Part shown: positions 10,521-22,527 of the stretch, one piece after another | How positions within the stretch are numbered: position 1 is the stretch's first letter | Layout: the number at the start of each line of letters is the position of its first letter | NCBI GenBank assembly: GCA_964036045.1 | Contig: OZ038384.1 | Location: forward strand, 54,595,355-54,659,354 | Origin: Eutreptiella sp. 'Long Island Sound 2002' | Taxonomy: Eukaryota; Euglenozoa; Euglenophyceae; Eutreptiales; Eutreptiaceae | Direction: 5' to 3' | DNA length: 64,000 nucleotides | Notes under the pieces: model-generated | Database searches by the model: none | The model's input: the letters and a program-made list of their open reading frames with translations, nothing else | What the model was told of the DNA's origin: nothing | Program-made: the position numbers and the translations under genes

Positions 10521-13500
10521 CTTATGCAGGCCGTGCGTTCCGTTGAGGACTTGCAATGGCTCCCGCCGGACGTCCCTACCCTTAACAAAAGGATCGAAGC
10601 GGGGGCGGGCTCAACCGGACCCTACCTGTACCTTCCCCCGGCTGGGCTGGTCATCATCCTTGTGCAGAACGCGACCAAGTCCAGGCATGGGCCCCTCCTC
10701 GGGCCTCATGCCGCCCTTGCGTGGGTTTGCCTCCGGCAAGTCCGGGCGGTGGCTACTATCCGCGTTGCAAACATCGCGCTTCCGGGGGCTATCCAATCTT
10801 GGAAATCCAAAACTAGGGTCGGCCGGTACACCATGAAGCCCCCATCCACATATGAGGACCAAGTGCGAGAGTGGGCCGACGGCTTCGTAGTGGGATATGG
10901 CACGACTTCTGAAATGCTGGTTCCGCAAGGAGGAGAGTTGATTCCGGTGTCAGGCTTGTCCGAGTGCCTTGCTGGTACAACATACGCCAGGGCTAGGTAG
11001 CACGCCCTCCGCCGGGGAGGCGCCGGGGCGTGCTGGGCCCGAAAACCCCACTTGGCCTACTTCAAATGGTAGGCGTCGGGGCAGAGCACAACGGTTGTTT
11101 TGCGGTATGCCACGCGCTGCACTTATCCGGCGGTCACCAGCCGCACCATCCTCCCCGCTTGGATGCGCGGTGCAGGCCCCAGCCCGGGTCCCTCGCCCGT
11201 GGGCCTCACGTACATCTGGGGCCGTGCCATGTATCCCGAACTGGCCGCGTTGGTGGACACGCCGATCAAGAGGAAAAGCAAAGCCCCACACCCCACTGTC
11301 AAAGGGGCGCCCGGGTCGCGAGCCGTGGCCGTGGGCGTCGTTCTGGAGGTGCACCGGTCGCATAAATCCGATGGCAGCTAGTGAGATGCAGGGTTCGATG
11401 CCGAGGAGTCACTGGACTGCCATATCTGAATGAATTTGCTGGTGCATGCAATCCCTTAGGCGGCGGACCCGCTGCTGCTCCCCTACCCGACTTCTAAGCC
11501 AATGCCCGGCACCGTGGCCGTTGAGGCTGCTGTGCGGCTAGGCGCCCCGGATGCCCGTTTGGGCGACGCTGGCTGGCAAGTCCACCAAACAGGAAGCCTT
11601 GAGGGCCCCATCTTGGTTGACTCCAATGTGGACACCGACGACGACAGCGGAGAATTTGGCGGTGAACCCGATGGCCACCTCACAGTGTGGCCGGCAAGCA
11701 CACCCAGCTCGATCCGGCGGCACACGCTCCCGCTTCACAGGGCGAGAACGACTTGGATGGATGTCAGCATCAGCCCGCGGGCCGGTCTAGGGTGCCACAA
11801 GGCGACATCATAGATGCTGGATGGTGGGCGGTGTCTTCCGTGTATACAAGTGCCCGCTTGGCCCTGCGGTGGAAATGGGTGGTTTGCGGCCCTTGCGACT
11901 ACCCCCGCCCCCCGCCTCACGGGGTCAGGCTAGCCGCCGACGAGTGGTCGTACCGGCAAGGCTCCCACCTCCCAAAAGGCGTTGCGCCCGCGGGGACCGG
12001 ACCCGGGGGCTGCGGACGGCGCAAAGCCCGATGGAGGGTGCCTTGCTGGCGACTATAGGGCTTCTCGTGACGATGACTCGGATGGCGCGGGGGGGGGCCG
12101 GTGGCACAGACCCGAGCTGAGGGTTGATGGCCTAGATAGGGGGGAAAGAGTGCGTGCACCGGCTCCTCTTTATTTGGAGATCACACAGGCCATTGCCCCT
12201 CGATTCCATTGGATAGCGGCTAGTCTGCGGTGTAGCCTGTCGCTGGTTGCTAAGCCCACCGGCTTGAGGTTGAACCGCATTTTTGACACGGCGGAAGACT
12301 ACCTCCTGCTGCACGCCCTGCCTAAGTTCTTGCGGGTACTAAGGGTGGCATTACACGTGTCCGTGTAATGCCACGGACACGTGGCATTCCCGCCTACACT
12401 TGTCTACATCCCCTGTTCCCCGGGCAGTGGGGGACGTTTAGGCAGTAATCCTTGACAAAGGTCTAGGGCCGATTGGCGACTTCCCCCTCCCCGAGGATTT
12501 GTGGGATTCGGTGGTCTTGGATGTTTAGCGGAAGGGCGTTCGGGACTTTAACGTGGAGTTGAGTTGGGAGGATGGTGACAGGGTGGAGAAGGGCGCTTCC
12601 CGTTGGTTGTCCTAGCCAGTACAGCGCGCGGTTGCCGTGATGCGGAAGGCGGTATCTACCAAGTGCCGCCCGACCCCCTCCCTCCCACATGCTACCCTTT
12701 CGTGATCCCTAGGTCCTCTAAAAGTGTTTCCCATCTACTCATTTGTCCTCAAGCCGAATAAGCGGGATGGGACCGTGTGGCCGACCTTCCAACTAGACTC
12801 TTGGGAGGACTTATCGCACCCTCCATTGAGGATCCCCCCGGGAAAGCCCTTTTTTGGGGTACACATCCACCTCAAGAACGCCTTCTGTTCCTTCCGCCTC
12901 CCACCCCGGCCCGGAGAATTTTTCCCTTTCAGCCGGGCCTAGGTCTTCCGGCTGTCGACCTGGAGCGCCTGCCCTTCGGCTGCAAGTACAGTCCGTACAT
13001 TTGCTAGACTGCCATTGCGCGGGTGCTGCCGGGGGTGCCCTTCCCCGAGGTGTTGGTAGTGCACTATCTGGATGAATTTTTTTTGCTCGTCTACACCGAT
13101 GAGGGGGTCCTCCGGAGGGCGGCTCATGCTGCTGTGTGTGTGTGTTTGTTGAGGTCGGGTTCTTGATTAGCCCTAAGAGTGTTTTGGACCCGGGGCAGTT
13201 CGTTTCCTTTCGGGGAAGGCCCTCCATCTAGGGATATGGCCAATTGCGGCCATACCTAAGCCCTGCTTCACCTGTGGGTGGGTTGAATGCGGCTGGCCCT
13301 TGGGGACGGCAATGGGCATCACCTCTGCAGCTACCCGGGCCTCCTGAATTGGCATGTGCGCCGCGTGGTCTTGGAAGCCCTTTTGGAGCCGGGGCGTGGT
13401 GTTGGCTCCGGTGGGGTCTCATGGTGGACAGGGAGCGGCAACCGAGCCAAGGTCTGCTTGTCAAATTGCTCGACGGTCTTGCTACCCTCATGGCATTGGC

Positions 13501-14665
13501 GGCTGAGCCATGGTGTGCTCCTCCCACGAAATGTGGCCCCACCTATCGGCTTTCAATTTTGGTTCCGAGCCATGCTTGAACGCCTCCTCAGTTTTGGCGG
13601 GGGACCTGCTGCTTGTATGGATGGGACTCGGAACGCGGGGCGCTGCCGGGTTGGTGCTCTTGTTCCCTTCTTTGGGCTCCGATCCTTCTACCCAACCCAC
13701 CGAAAGTACGCTAGTGAGCAGACGACAAAGCTGCATGCGGTGGCGTTGGCGGTGTGACTGGCGGTGTGCTTGGGCCTGTCTTCTGTCACGGTCTGCAGTG
13801 ATAGCGAGGTGGCCCTGGCTCAGGTGCCGTCTCTAACGGCCTGCAGCCACCTGCAACACTAGCAGGCAACACTACGTTCATTGGCCAGGGCTCTTCGGAC
13901 TTCGGATTTGGTGGTGAGGCCTGTGGGGGTGCCGTCTGACGTGCCACCCGGTGACCCAATGTCCAGGGTAAACTCCGAACATGCAGGGTCGCAAGCAAGG
14001 GCCGAGATGCAGGCTTGGGAAATCTGGGAACATATACCATGCCACCTGGATGCCTGTAAGGTGCACGGTGTTCTGTCCCTGTGCAACCGTTGAACCTGGG
14101 ACGAGGGGCTGAGGCGTGGTGCATTGCACGCCTCTTCCGGCCCCTCTAACCGTTCTGCAGCCTCCCACCTCGGAACTGTCTGCCCCGCTTCAGACTGACC
14201 ACAATTGCCGTGTTTTGGGTCTGGGAGAGTTGGGAGGGGGGGGTGTAGGATGATGCTGCCCTACCCTCTCGTCTGAGGATTATGCCGCACCTTGGCCTTT
14301 GGCCATTGTGCCGTGTAGGCCGCGAGTTGCTTCTGGCGAGATGTAGCCCATTGGTTGTGCGCTACCTACATAGGCAGTTTTTCAGTTTTCTCCCGCCCGT
14401 CCACCCCCTTCGCCGGTGGTAAAATAGGTCCCTGTCGGTGTGCCGCACCGCGGAGCTGCCTTCCCCTTTGAAACTATTCTACCTGCGTGTCACGGGCTAG
14501 GCAAACTGTGTTGAAGCGATTCTTGGGTTATGGTTCAGGGTTTGTGATTGTGTGGGGGCCTGCATGCTTGCGGACAGGAAGTCTACCCACCTGGCGATAC
14601 TACTACCGGTTCGTCCGGGCTTGGCGACACTGAGTCACTGCCGTCCCAAGTTCCGCTGCAGTCAT
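10521..14665 (+). mobile_element. Degenerate retroelement interrupting the minisatellite
   Basis: This block is clearly more GC-rich than the minisatellite on either side and has satellite units before (to about 10515) and after it (14666-14735), so it looks inserted into the array. It contains the RT and RNase H remnants described separately (12724-14093). The 10.5-12.4 kb part is open in several frames because of GC content; no gag domain can be identified with confidence. A hairpin-like sequence (GGCATTACACGTGTCCGTG, then TGCCACGGACACGTGGCATT) lies at 12349-12387. No terminal repeats or target duplication could be fixed. Confidence 0.55.
12724..14093 (+). pseudogene. Decayed reverse transcriptase-RNase H (DIRS- or Ty3-like)
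   Basis: Reading mostly one frame gives RT landmarks in order: a fingers block (FPIYSFVLKPNKRDG), a DLKxAF-like block (GVHIHLKNAFCSFRLPP), LPFGCKYSPYIC (usual LPFGLxxAP) and VVHYLDEFFLLV, where the catalytic YxDD has become YLDE. An RNase H-like part follows with a first acidic block (ACMDGTRNAG), EQTTKLHAVALAV and VTVCSDSEVALAQV, and a later DPMSR that resembles the end of RNase H/linker regions. In-frame stops interrupt it (TAG 13005-13007, TGA near 13758, TAG near 13859) and an early frame change occurs around 12850-12940. The LPFG-type block and acidic RNase H pattern favour DIRS or Ty3 over LINE. It is certainly inactive. Confidence 0.6.
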
Positions 14666-14735
14666 CACAGGTCCTTATACTTATGCTACAGGGGTGTATA
14701 CCCGTTGTGGTGATATGTAATAACAGATGCTGAAT
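14666..14735. repeat. Single displaced unit of the 8.4-10.5 kb minisatellite
   Basis: Contains CTTATACTTATGCTACAGGG, then GTGTATACCC and GGTGATATGTAATA, matching the array unit. It marks the far side of the inserted retroelement. Confidence 0.75.
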
Positions 14736-14833
14736 TGTGTTCACTCTGTATACGTTGCTGTCAACCCTGTCCATTTTTGGCTGCCAAACCAGCTGCTACA
14801 ATTGTGACGTCTGCCACCAGTTAGGATACTTCC

Positions 14834-15325
14834 ATGACCTCTGCTACAAGTTCCTGCACTGTATCATCAGCAGCTGCCACCGATGCTGCTACCAATTCCG
14901 GCACCATATTAGCAGCTACAGGCACCGGTGCAACTGCTATGACCATTGCAATTGCAACGACCACTGCAACTGCTGCGACTTTTGTAACCGCTGCGACTTC
15001 TAGGGCTGTGAAGAAGTCCAAACCATATTTACCAGAGCAAAGGGGAGGACGAAAAAAAGTGTCAAAATGTATTATTGTTGATCAATGTGTCGAAAAGTTC
15101 GAAAAATACGGTCTTTACAATGACCTTGACATGCTGCATTGCAAGCCGTGTGCACAACGGGTTGACCATGAACGGGAGGATAGCATTACACACCACATCC
15201 TGAGATACCTGCATCACCAAAATTGTGCAAAGCACATTGCCAATGGGGCGCCATATGTACTTGTTCGGGCATATGAGGAGCGCGAAGAACGCCGGGTCTA
15301 CCAAACTTCACTAACGAAGATTTGA
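14834..15325 (+). CDS. Small zinc-finger protein, BED/CGGBP1-like
   Basis: The first third is a low-complexity Thr/Ala-rich tract encoded by imperfect ACN/GCN triplets. From about residue 57 the sequence becomes globular: a basic block (PEQRGGRKKVSK), then LYNDLDMLHCKPCAQRVDHE, followed by spaced histidines (ITHHILRYLHH). A CxxC pair 13-15 residues before His pairs is the pattern of BED-type and CGGBP1-like DNA-binding fingers, which are commonly domesticated from or carried by hAT transposons. It ends with TGA at 15323-15325. It could be the first exon of a transposase; no DDE domain follows nearby in the same frame. The start codon is uncertain because the N-terminal tract is simple sequence. 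Confidence 0.4.
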   Translation: MTSATSSCTVSSAAATDAATNSGTILAATGTGATAMTIAIATTTATAATFVTAATSRAVKKSKPYLPEQRGGRKKVSKCIIVDQCVEKFEKYGLYNDLDMLHCKPCAQRVDHEREDSITHHILRYLHHQNCAKHIANGAPYVLVRAYEEREERRVYQTSLTKI

Positions 15326-16392
15326 ACGCACTCACTTTCTAGGTGACCACGAGTGTTGCTAGTGTTGCCGAGGGATCCTTTTGTACAATGAATGGATTGT
15401 TGACATCTGATCGTCACAATATGGACCCACACACACACAGATTGGGTATGTGTTGGCAACGATCAACGGCGATGTCAACAACCGTATTCCCGAATGGGCA
15501 AAATGATTTCGCAGATGGGATTGCTTTGCGTATTCGTCTAGTTTGATGTTGTGACAAGCTCTGTTTGTGCATGAAAATTTTTTTTCAGGAGGCAGACTAC
15601 ATTTAGGTAGCTGCCAGATGTGCCCCTAGGTCACCGAGCTTCGTTTCCATGTCCACATCAAACCGAATGGTGAACTTATTTTTTGAAAATCAGGGAATGT
15701 GGGTTTCCATGTGACGGTAACTGTGCAACAGCCAAAAGAAGGGTGCGTTTGGGGGCTGGGACAGAGGTCCAGGTAAGTGGGAAGTTGTGTTGCCAACCAC
15801 CGTGCTGAAAATGTGTTGAGAGTGGTCCCCCGATTTGTTGCCCCGATTTGTTCCAAAAATCCCCCCGAATTGGGGGGGGGGGGGTCATGTTGGTTCGTAT
15901 TGAAGCTGGTCCTTTGGTTGGTGTTGAGACCCTTGGTGGGTGTTTGCGGTGCCAATAAATGTGGGTTGGCCATCGTCTGTGTCACAGAATACCTGCGAGT
16001 GTACAGTTCTGTTTGGGTGCCACAATTTGATGATTGGGATGCATTGCTCGTACATTTATATGTCTTCTTGGATTATGTCTCTGTTCATGCTGCTCCGTGA
16101 CTCTTGCTGCCCATTGTGTTTCCTTTCTTTCAATTTTGTTGTGAATGTTCTTCAGCTTCAAATGCTTTTTCCTTAAGTCAAAGTGCCGTTCCTAGGGACT
16201 GCCGTGCACGCAGTGCGAAGTTTTGGATGTCGGCGCATACTTGGACCCTACTTTTGGCCGCTTTTGGCAAGTTTTTGGTTCCACACTGGGTTTGTTTTCA
16301 GCTTCCTATGCATTTCAAATGAGGCACATTTGAATTGCCACCCATTTTTGCCCATTTTCAACCATTTTTACCCATTTCCCATCCCCCATATT
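15326..16392. other. No gene recognised
   Basis: Mixed sequence with a G run at about 15876-15887 and T-rich patches. Frames of about 100 codons on both strands have no domain signature. Confidence 0.4.
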
Positions 16393-16555
16393 GAATTCTC
16401 CCCACTATGGGCACCCAGAGAAGGCAAGGGTGATGTAGCCCGATTGAACTCTCCCCACTATGGGGACCCCGAGAAGGCAGGGGTGATGCAGCCATATTGA
16501 TTTCTCCCCACTATGGGGACCCGAGAAGGCAGGGGTGATGTAGCCGTATTGCGCG
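16393..16555. repeat. Three copies of a GGGGACCCCGAGAAGGCAGG unit
   Basis: Three tandem units of about 57 bp, each with CTCCCCACTATGGGGACC(CC), GAGAAGGCAGGGGTGATG and CAGCC. The unit resembles the one at 4130-5160 (GATCCCCGAGAATGCAGGGG), so the two arrays belong to one family. CCCCACTATGGGG is itself a dyad. Confidence 0.75.
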
Positions 16556-16559
16556 TGTA

Positions 16560-17288
16560 TAATAATATTGCGCACTCACATCACCCGGACTCTGAAGATG
16601 TGAGGTGGTGGATCGATAGGTGCTCCGCCAAGTGTTCTAATGAGCCCCGTGAAACCTTTACGCAACTCCGCAAACAAGTCAATGTCAATGGTGTTGATTG
16701 TGTTACAGCGAAGGAGTTCTATATGAATTATGGCGTGGAAGGTTTGTCGTCATGTGAAGATTGGTCCCAATACTTCTATTTTCTCCGACAAAGTCCCAGT
16801 TGGGATGTTGTGCTTATCGATCTCGTTCCGATGACGTGTATATGCAAAATGTTTCCCATGTTCGAACCTTGTTGCATTCCGTGGTGGATCAGATTTGGTG
16901 GGACGAGAGACTTTCTCCGTACAGCCATAATCCCCGCTTCCCGTATTTCATAACAGATTTTACGGACAGCATGCCCATATGCTCGGTACGTGGCAAATTG
17001 TCGGATTTCCTTTTGAGTCCCAAGTACGCAGGCCGTGTTTGTGAGATAACCGTGGCTGTGGACAATCTTGGGAATATAGACCTTGTAGCAGGAACCTCCG
17101 CAGATGTTATGATTTGGGATCAACCTGGTCCTTCGCGAGCACACGGACAGTTTTTCAGTTGTGAAATAGGTGTGCATGACGGCGCCTATAAGGGCCGCTT
17201 GCACACTGTTGTATCTTATATTGTGTTTGTTGCCAAATGTGTGGCCACCGTCCTGGTGACAGACCCGAGTGTGGCACTTGCCAGTTGA
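16560..17288 (+). pseudogene. PIF/Harbinger-like DDE transposase fragment
   Basis: The second half reads with landmarks of the DDE_Tnp_4 nuclease family: ITDFTDSMPICSVRGK (first Asp of a DxTP-like block), LLSPKYAGRVCEITVAVDNL with the usual hydrophobic strand followed by GNI, then GTSADVMIWDQ (second Asp region, usually PGSxHDxxI) and IGVHDGAYKGR (third acidic block, usually LGDxGY). It ends with TGA at 17286-17288. The upstream part (16560-16780) is open in another frame (for example VRWWIDRCSAKCSNEP), so there is a frame change near 16780 or an unrecognised intron. Flanking terminal repeats were not found. This is a fold-level assignment based on motif order. Confidence 0.45.
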
Positions 17289-20275
17289 ACATGTGCGCAT
17301 CTTGCATGCCCTTGCATAGTTGTACCTTACAAGGTTGAGTGGTTTGTTCATAGGGACATGGGAGCACCAATTTGAAAGCAGTTTCATTGTTATTCTATGG
17401 GCTTTGCTGCTTCGCCGTGCTATCAGGCAGGTGATAGGTAATCTTAGGTGAGTATCCCGGCATCTGTGTGCGCAGTATGCACGCAGTGCGCTCGCAGTGC
17501 AACAATTTGCCCCCACTCCTGAATGGCGCCCCTAACCATGCAACTTTTCAACACCAGGCGATGAGATAACTGCCCCATCGCCCCCCTCTTGGATGGTTTG
17601 CCCCGCCTTCCCCCAACTGCCCTCTGATTGCTGATGTCTGACTGACAGCTACTGACTGTGATTGTCTGACTAACTGTACTCGGACGTGATGTTCTGTTTC
17701 TGTTTCAGAGTGTCTTGAGGTTTCACCCGGTTTGGCATCGAGAATAAAGATGCACTTATGCCTTACTATGGACATCATCTCTGGTTTGCATTTGTCTCTT
17801 TTTTAATTAGGTCTCATCCCCCCTTCCTCGACCCACGGCTGGGTCGGATGCTGGCACATTGCCATTTGTTGGACAGGTGGGAATGATACCGCCCATTCGC
17901 CTTTGCTGCACGTGCCAATGTTGTGGTGTTGCAATTTGGAACAATGCCTGAATGATTCAAAATTGTGCTCGCGGTCACAGTTGCGGTCAAGAATCACTTC
18001 AAGATTTCACCAGGAGATTGGTGCCATTGCATGCCCAGAGCAAGCGTTCTCCATGTCCAAGTCTCCTGACGCTCTGTGTGTTTGTCTGGCTTTCTGTCTG
18101 TCTGGCTGTGTTGTGCAGAGTGTTGTCACAGGGTGCGCATGGTTTTCTGTGTTGCACCCCACTGCACTCCAAATGTGCTTCAGGTCCTCCACGTGGCGTT
18201 GCATAATGATATATTGTGCCTCAGCTGGCTAACCCTCGACACCCTTGCCCCCTTGCCGTTTTTTTGTCTTGTCCTTTCAAAGTTGTGTCATGGGTCACGG
18301 TTACCCCCCTTTCCCCCTTGCGTATGCACCACGAGATGCCAGCTTGGGCCGGGGTAGGTTCCGCATGTATCATCCTGGTGCTGGTACACCTCCTTGATTT
18401 TGTGTCAAGCGATTTATTCCCTCTTAACTTTCATATTCGTTGGCCACACAGTTCATGCAAATAGCATCCTCCCTGTCTCACTCATTTGACTTCCTCACCC
18501 ACCTGCCCACAAACCTGCACTCAGCATTTTTTAGCAATCATCTCTCCATTTTTGTCTCGTTTAATCACCCCACTCCAAAATGAAGGTTTTTGTCCAGTGT
18601 TGTTCTTGGAGTGAGATGTGCACGTGTGCATGTGCGGATCTGTGGATTACATGGGGGGGATGTTTCGGGATCCTGTGTTCTGCCTAGCTCATTGTGTTGG
18701 TGCACCTTCCTGCAAGGAACAAGAAATTCATGTGCGGCCCGCCCTTCTGCACCACCTCCAAGCAATCCTTACTCTCATCCCATGCAACGCCCTGGGCCTT
18801 CCGTTCCTGGTTCACCTGACCCGCCACGTGAGTCATGCAGCACAGCTATTTGGCAACGTCCACGGGAAAAGGGGTGTTATGGGAATTTCAAAGGTCCCCA
18901 TGTGCACCGAGTGCTCTGTCCAACAAACAGTTGCCCTGAATGCCTCCACAAACAGTTGGTGTTGGGTCCATATTTTTTTTTGGGATTTTAGCGTCTACTG
19001 GATACGGGAGGGGGTATTTGGGACCGCAAAGGCCCACAACAGGCCGACGGTGATTTCAAAGATTATGAAATGGGTACCAATTGTATTGTGCTCTTGATTG
19101 TGCTATGTTTGTGGGAAGAAGGGGTGTTTATCCCCCCCCCCCCCCTTGTCCATCCCCCCCTCTGGGGGGGGGGGTCACTGGCTAGTTCCTGGAAAAAACG
19201 TGTCAGTGTCATATTGCATAGAACTGCACAACTGTGAGACCTCATTGTCAGAGCTCATGTGCATCTCCTTTGTTGTGACCCATTGCACTCCTAAGACCTC
19301 TGAGAATGTTCCCTCAAGGCTGTTTTGTATTTCACCCGGGACATCCCGGAGCAAAACCGGATCCCCAAAAAACTTGTGGCCCCAAAAGTTGCTAACCCGC
19401 ACCCAAACGTGGAAAGCAGCCTGCAGCAAAGCCTGCTGCAGCCAGTTCGACCATCCCTGTCGCTGATGCGGAACATGTGTATTTGTTCAAGACTATGTGG
19501 GACCGCAAGAGGAAGTTCTACGCTGTCCTTGTTCAGAAGAAGGGGCAGGCAGAAAACTGATGAATGGATGCAGTGCATTGAGACTGTTGCTTATTTGCAT
19601 TATGCGCATGGCACCATCAGCATCTCCGCATGTCACCGTCATTCCCAGATCGTTGAGCGACCGACAGCAAGCAACTGACCGGCCATGAATTCTACATAGT
19701 ACAGGGGGGGGGGGGGGGGTGTTATTTCGTGTGGGCAATTTGGCGTTTCAAATTGACCGCGAAATTTACCACACAAATTCTGGGGGTCTCTGCGAAATTT
19801 CCCACGCTTGTTGTAGGTACCACAAATTTTTCTTCGGCGCCTTTGGCGCCTCTGTGTTCCTTTACCCCGGGTTTATTTTTTTCCTGTAAGGAATGTTGGT
19901 TGCAGGTGGCGGGGAGGGGGGGTGCACTAACAGAGGGTTGTATGCTTGTCAGTGGTGTCCTTGCCAGGGGTGTAAGCCGAAATCCACTGTGAAAGTTTGC
20001 ACACCTATCAGGGCCTGAGCAAACTAGACCCTCATCACTGGCAGAGTGTGGCAGATGGGTCTCCCCTGCACAGTGAGTGGCACCTGGACTGGCTCGACTT
20101 TTTTTTGCCGCTTCCATTCCAAGCTCAAATGCACCAGGTTATGGTACGGTGCGCTGCATTGGGGTGCTTGTAACTGAATCTTACTTTTGCCCGCGTATTC
20201 TGGTATGTTGTAGTGTTCTTTCTCGTCATGTTTGTTGTCCCCCAGCTTGGATTTATCATGTCTTTGTCCTGGCTC
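17289..20275. other. No gene recognised; relic sequence with C/G homopolymers
   Basis: Contains paired homopolymers near 19133-19175 (poly-C then poly-G about 20 bp apart, able to fold on itself) and a G run at 19706-19718. Open frames up to about 160 codons on both strands overlap and carry no recognised domain. The frame at 19325-19678 is the best of them but has no supporting signal. Confidence 0.4.
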
Positions 20276-20662
20276 ATGGGTATTGATGCTGTTGAGCAAC
20301 CACAGCCGGAGGTGCCTGTGGAAGGCAATGCGCCGCAACCCCCTCCTAAACGGGCATCTAAGCCCAGTGCACTGCTTCGGGAGTGTCAACGGGAGAAGCG
20401 CCAAGCTGGCAAGTCCGTTAAAATTGATATTTCTGATGCGGACCCGGCAGGAGGTGGTAGATTGGCTGTTGAGGCGCCGGCAAGAAACACCTGTCGAGCC
20501 GCCGGCAAGAAACATCTAGGAAGAATCAGTAGAACAACAACAAACGACAACACTTACCCAAGTAACCGCGAAAAACCATCCCCCGGCAAGGCAGAAACAA
20601 ACACCAGGTATCATGCAAAGGCCTCTGACGACTATGCACAAGCATTTGTGAACACCTGCTAA
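20276..20662 (+). CDS. Hypothetical basic, proline-rich protein or exon
   Basis: ATG at 20276 opens 128 codons ending in TAA at 20660-20662. The N-terminal part is acidic/proline-rich (EQPQPEVPVEGNAPQPPPKR), then basic (LLRECQREKRQAGKSVKIDI), then Gly/Arg/Lys-rich low complexity. A polypyrimidine plus CCCCCAG acceptor lies just upstream (about 20238-20244), so it could be an exon rather than a start. No domain is recognised. Charged, disordered N-termini of this type are common in transposon ORFs. Confidence 0.3.
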   Translation: MGIDAVEQPQPEVPVEGNAPQPPPKRASKPSALLRECQREKRQAGKSVKIDISDADPAGGGRLAVEAPARNTCRAAGKKHLGRISRTTTNDNTYPSNREKPSPGKAETNTRYHAKASDDYAQAFVNTC

Positions 20663-22191
20663 AGTGGTTTGCATTGGGCCTCTTCACCGGGTAAAATGTC
20701 CAGAAACATCAGGAAGGTGCCGCACCATGCGCACACTGTGGGACACCACCGTCACAGAGGGTAATTTTTTTTTCACGTAAACTGGTGGGCTTTATATCGG
20801 GGGTTTGTGGTTTGAAGTTTCCTGCCCATTTTGGGGGGTTTATCACCACTTCTGGGCGGGCTGTTGTGACGTTTTTTCGCTTGCGCAGTAGGGGTTTTTT
20901 TCCCCTTCTTTTTTGGGGGGGTTCTCCCTGCTCAAGCCCCCCCCCCCCCCCTGCTTGGGTTTGTTTTTCACAACTTCTGGGTTTTCTTTTAACCACTTTG
21001 TGGCGGTATGGCCCATCTCTTTGTGAACCTGGAATCACAGCACAAGAAGGCTGGTTGCTTTATGTCTGTGTGTTGTGGTGGTGGAAAATAGACCCCCCCC
21101 CCCCCCGACAGACGGGGAGAGAAAAAATCCCACGGAGGGGGGAGGGGGAGGCATTTTTGAACCTGTAGAGGCTCTTTGGCAACCTTTTTTGGGTACGGTC
21201 TACAGGCTATCATTTGACCATATGTTGCATTGTACAACATTTTTTTTGCAAGGTGGGAAAACGGAATGATAGCACATATGTGCTGCAGGGTTACAATTAC
21301 ATTTCAGGCACTGTGTACGTGTCACATGCTTCATGGAAATTTTTTGGCTTCTAGTTCCTCATCATTGTGTTAGAGCCGTGGCATGTCGGCCCACATACTT
21401 TATCTTTTACTCCGCGTATTTGTTTTGTACCTGACCCATGACCCAAAAATGAAGGTCTCATTCCTTTCTTTTGCATTTCAGCCACATTTCGCCGCATGTG
21501 GTACAAACTTTTTTGGAATAGCCACCGCTCTTTGCATTCCCCGTACTTCTCTGATATATTTCATGTGCAGCTTTTTGCTTTTTTGTATCTCCCCTAGGCA
21601 CGTGGCGATTGCTTGTTGAATTGTATAGTACGTATTGTCGTTCGGCCGTTCCTCTGATTCTTCTCAAATCGTAGGGAGGTTGTTTTCGACACTCTAAAGC
21701 AGGTGTCCGATCCTAGTTCCCTGGGTGGCCACTTCCCCGGTGTTTTGCTGGTTGTCCCGCATGCTCCGGTTTCTTACTGCATCAATTCAGAGAAACCGTT
21801 CGCAAAGATCCTAATACATCCTTGGAAGCCAGGAGCAAGTGCAAGAAGCAAGGCGGCGAGGTCCACCGAATGCGTGTCGCTAGGAAGCGGGCTGCTTGGC
21901 CGTCGTCAACAAGAAATGAAGGTGGGCACGATGCGAAACATAGACAAATAAGTACAAAAGAGGACCTTGCGTGACATAGTATGGGGTCACTCAAGGGTCC
22001 CATCACATAGAGGCGAGAGAGAAAGAGATTTGAGCCAGCAGCTAGAACACGGAAAAGGCGAAAGATTCTCCATAACCCTTAGCCCATGGTTGACCTGACC
22101 CACCACTAGCTAGACTAGATAGGAAGAGTCTTGACCCTCCGAGTCCAGGGTCACCAACAGACATAATTGGACAAAAGGTTAAACCAAAATT
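20663..22191. other. No gene recognised; poly-C tracts and a possible exon
   Basis: C runs at about 20938-20951 and 21093-21106. A frame at about 21673-21951 follows an acceptor-like CAAATCGTAG and ends in TAA (region with LGGHFPGVLLVVPHAPVSYC); it may be an exon but nothing else supports it. Confidence 0.35.
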
Positions 22192-22193
22192 TA

Positions 22194-22223
22194 GGCGGCC
22201 GAAGCAGGTACGCTTTTGTACCG
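22194..22223 (+). repeat. Left terminal inverted repeat
   Basis: Thirty bases complementary to 24055-24084 except at two positions; preceded by TA. Confidence 0.85.
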
Positions 22224-22527
22224 GGGTGTCCACAAATTTGGTATATGTAATTTGCCCGATTTTCCTACTTTTTTCTACCACAAAATTTGACTACTGAGTT
22301 TTTTGGCCCAATCACCCACAAAAATGCATAAGTTTCCTCCAAAAAAGGTCTCACAATTTTTGCTATTTTACCCACTTTTCTGTAAAATGCACCACATTTT
22401 GGGGTTTTTGAACTAGAAAACCTTGCTTTTTGTTGTTCTGCTCTCCATGCTTTTTTCTCTGGGCTTCGAATTGCACTTTTTACACCGGTGGTTTCCAAAA
22501 TGCTGTAAAAGGGTACCATTTTCCTAT

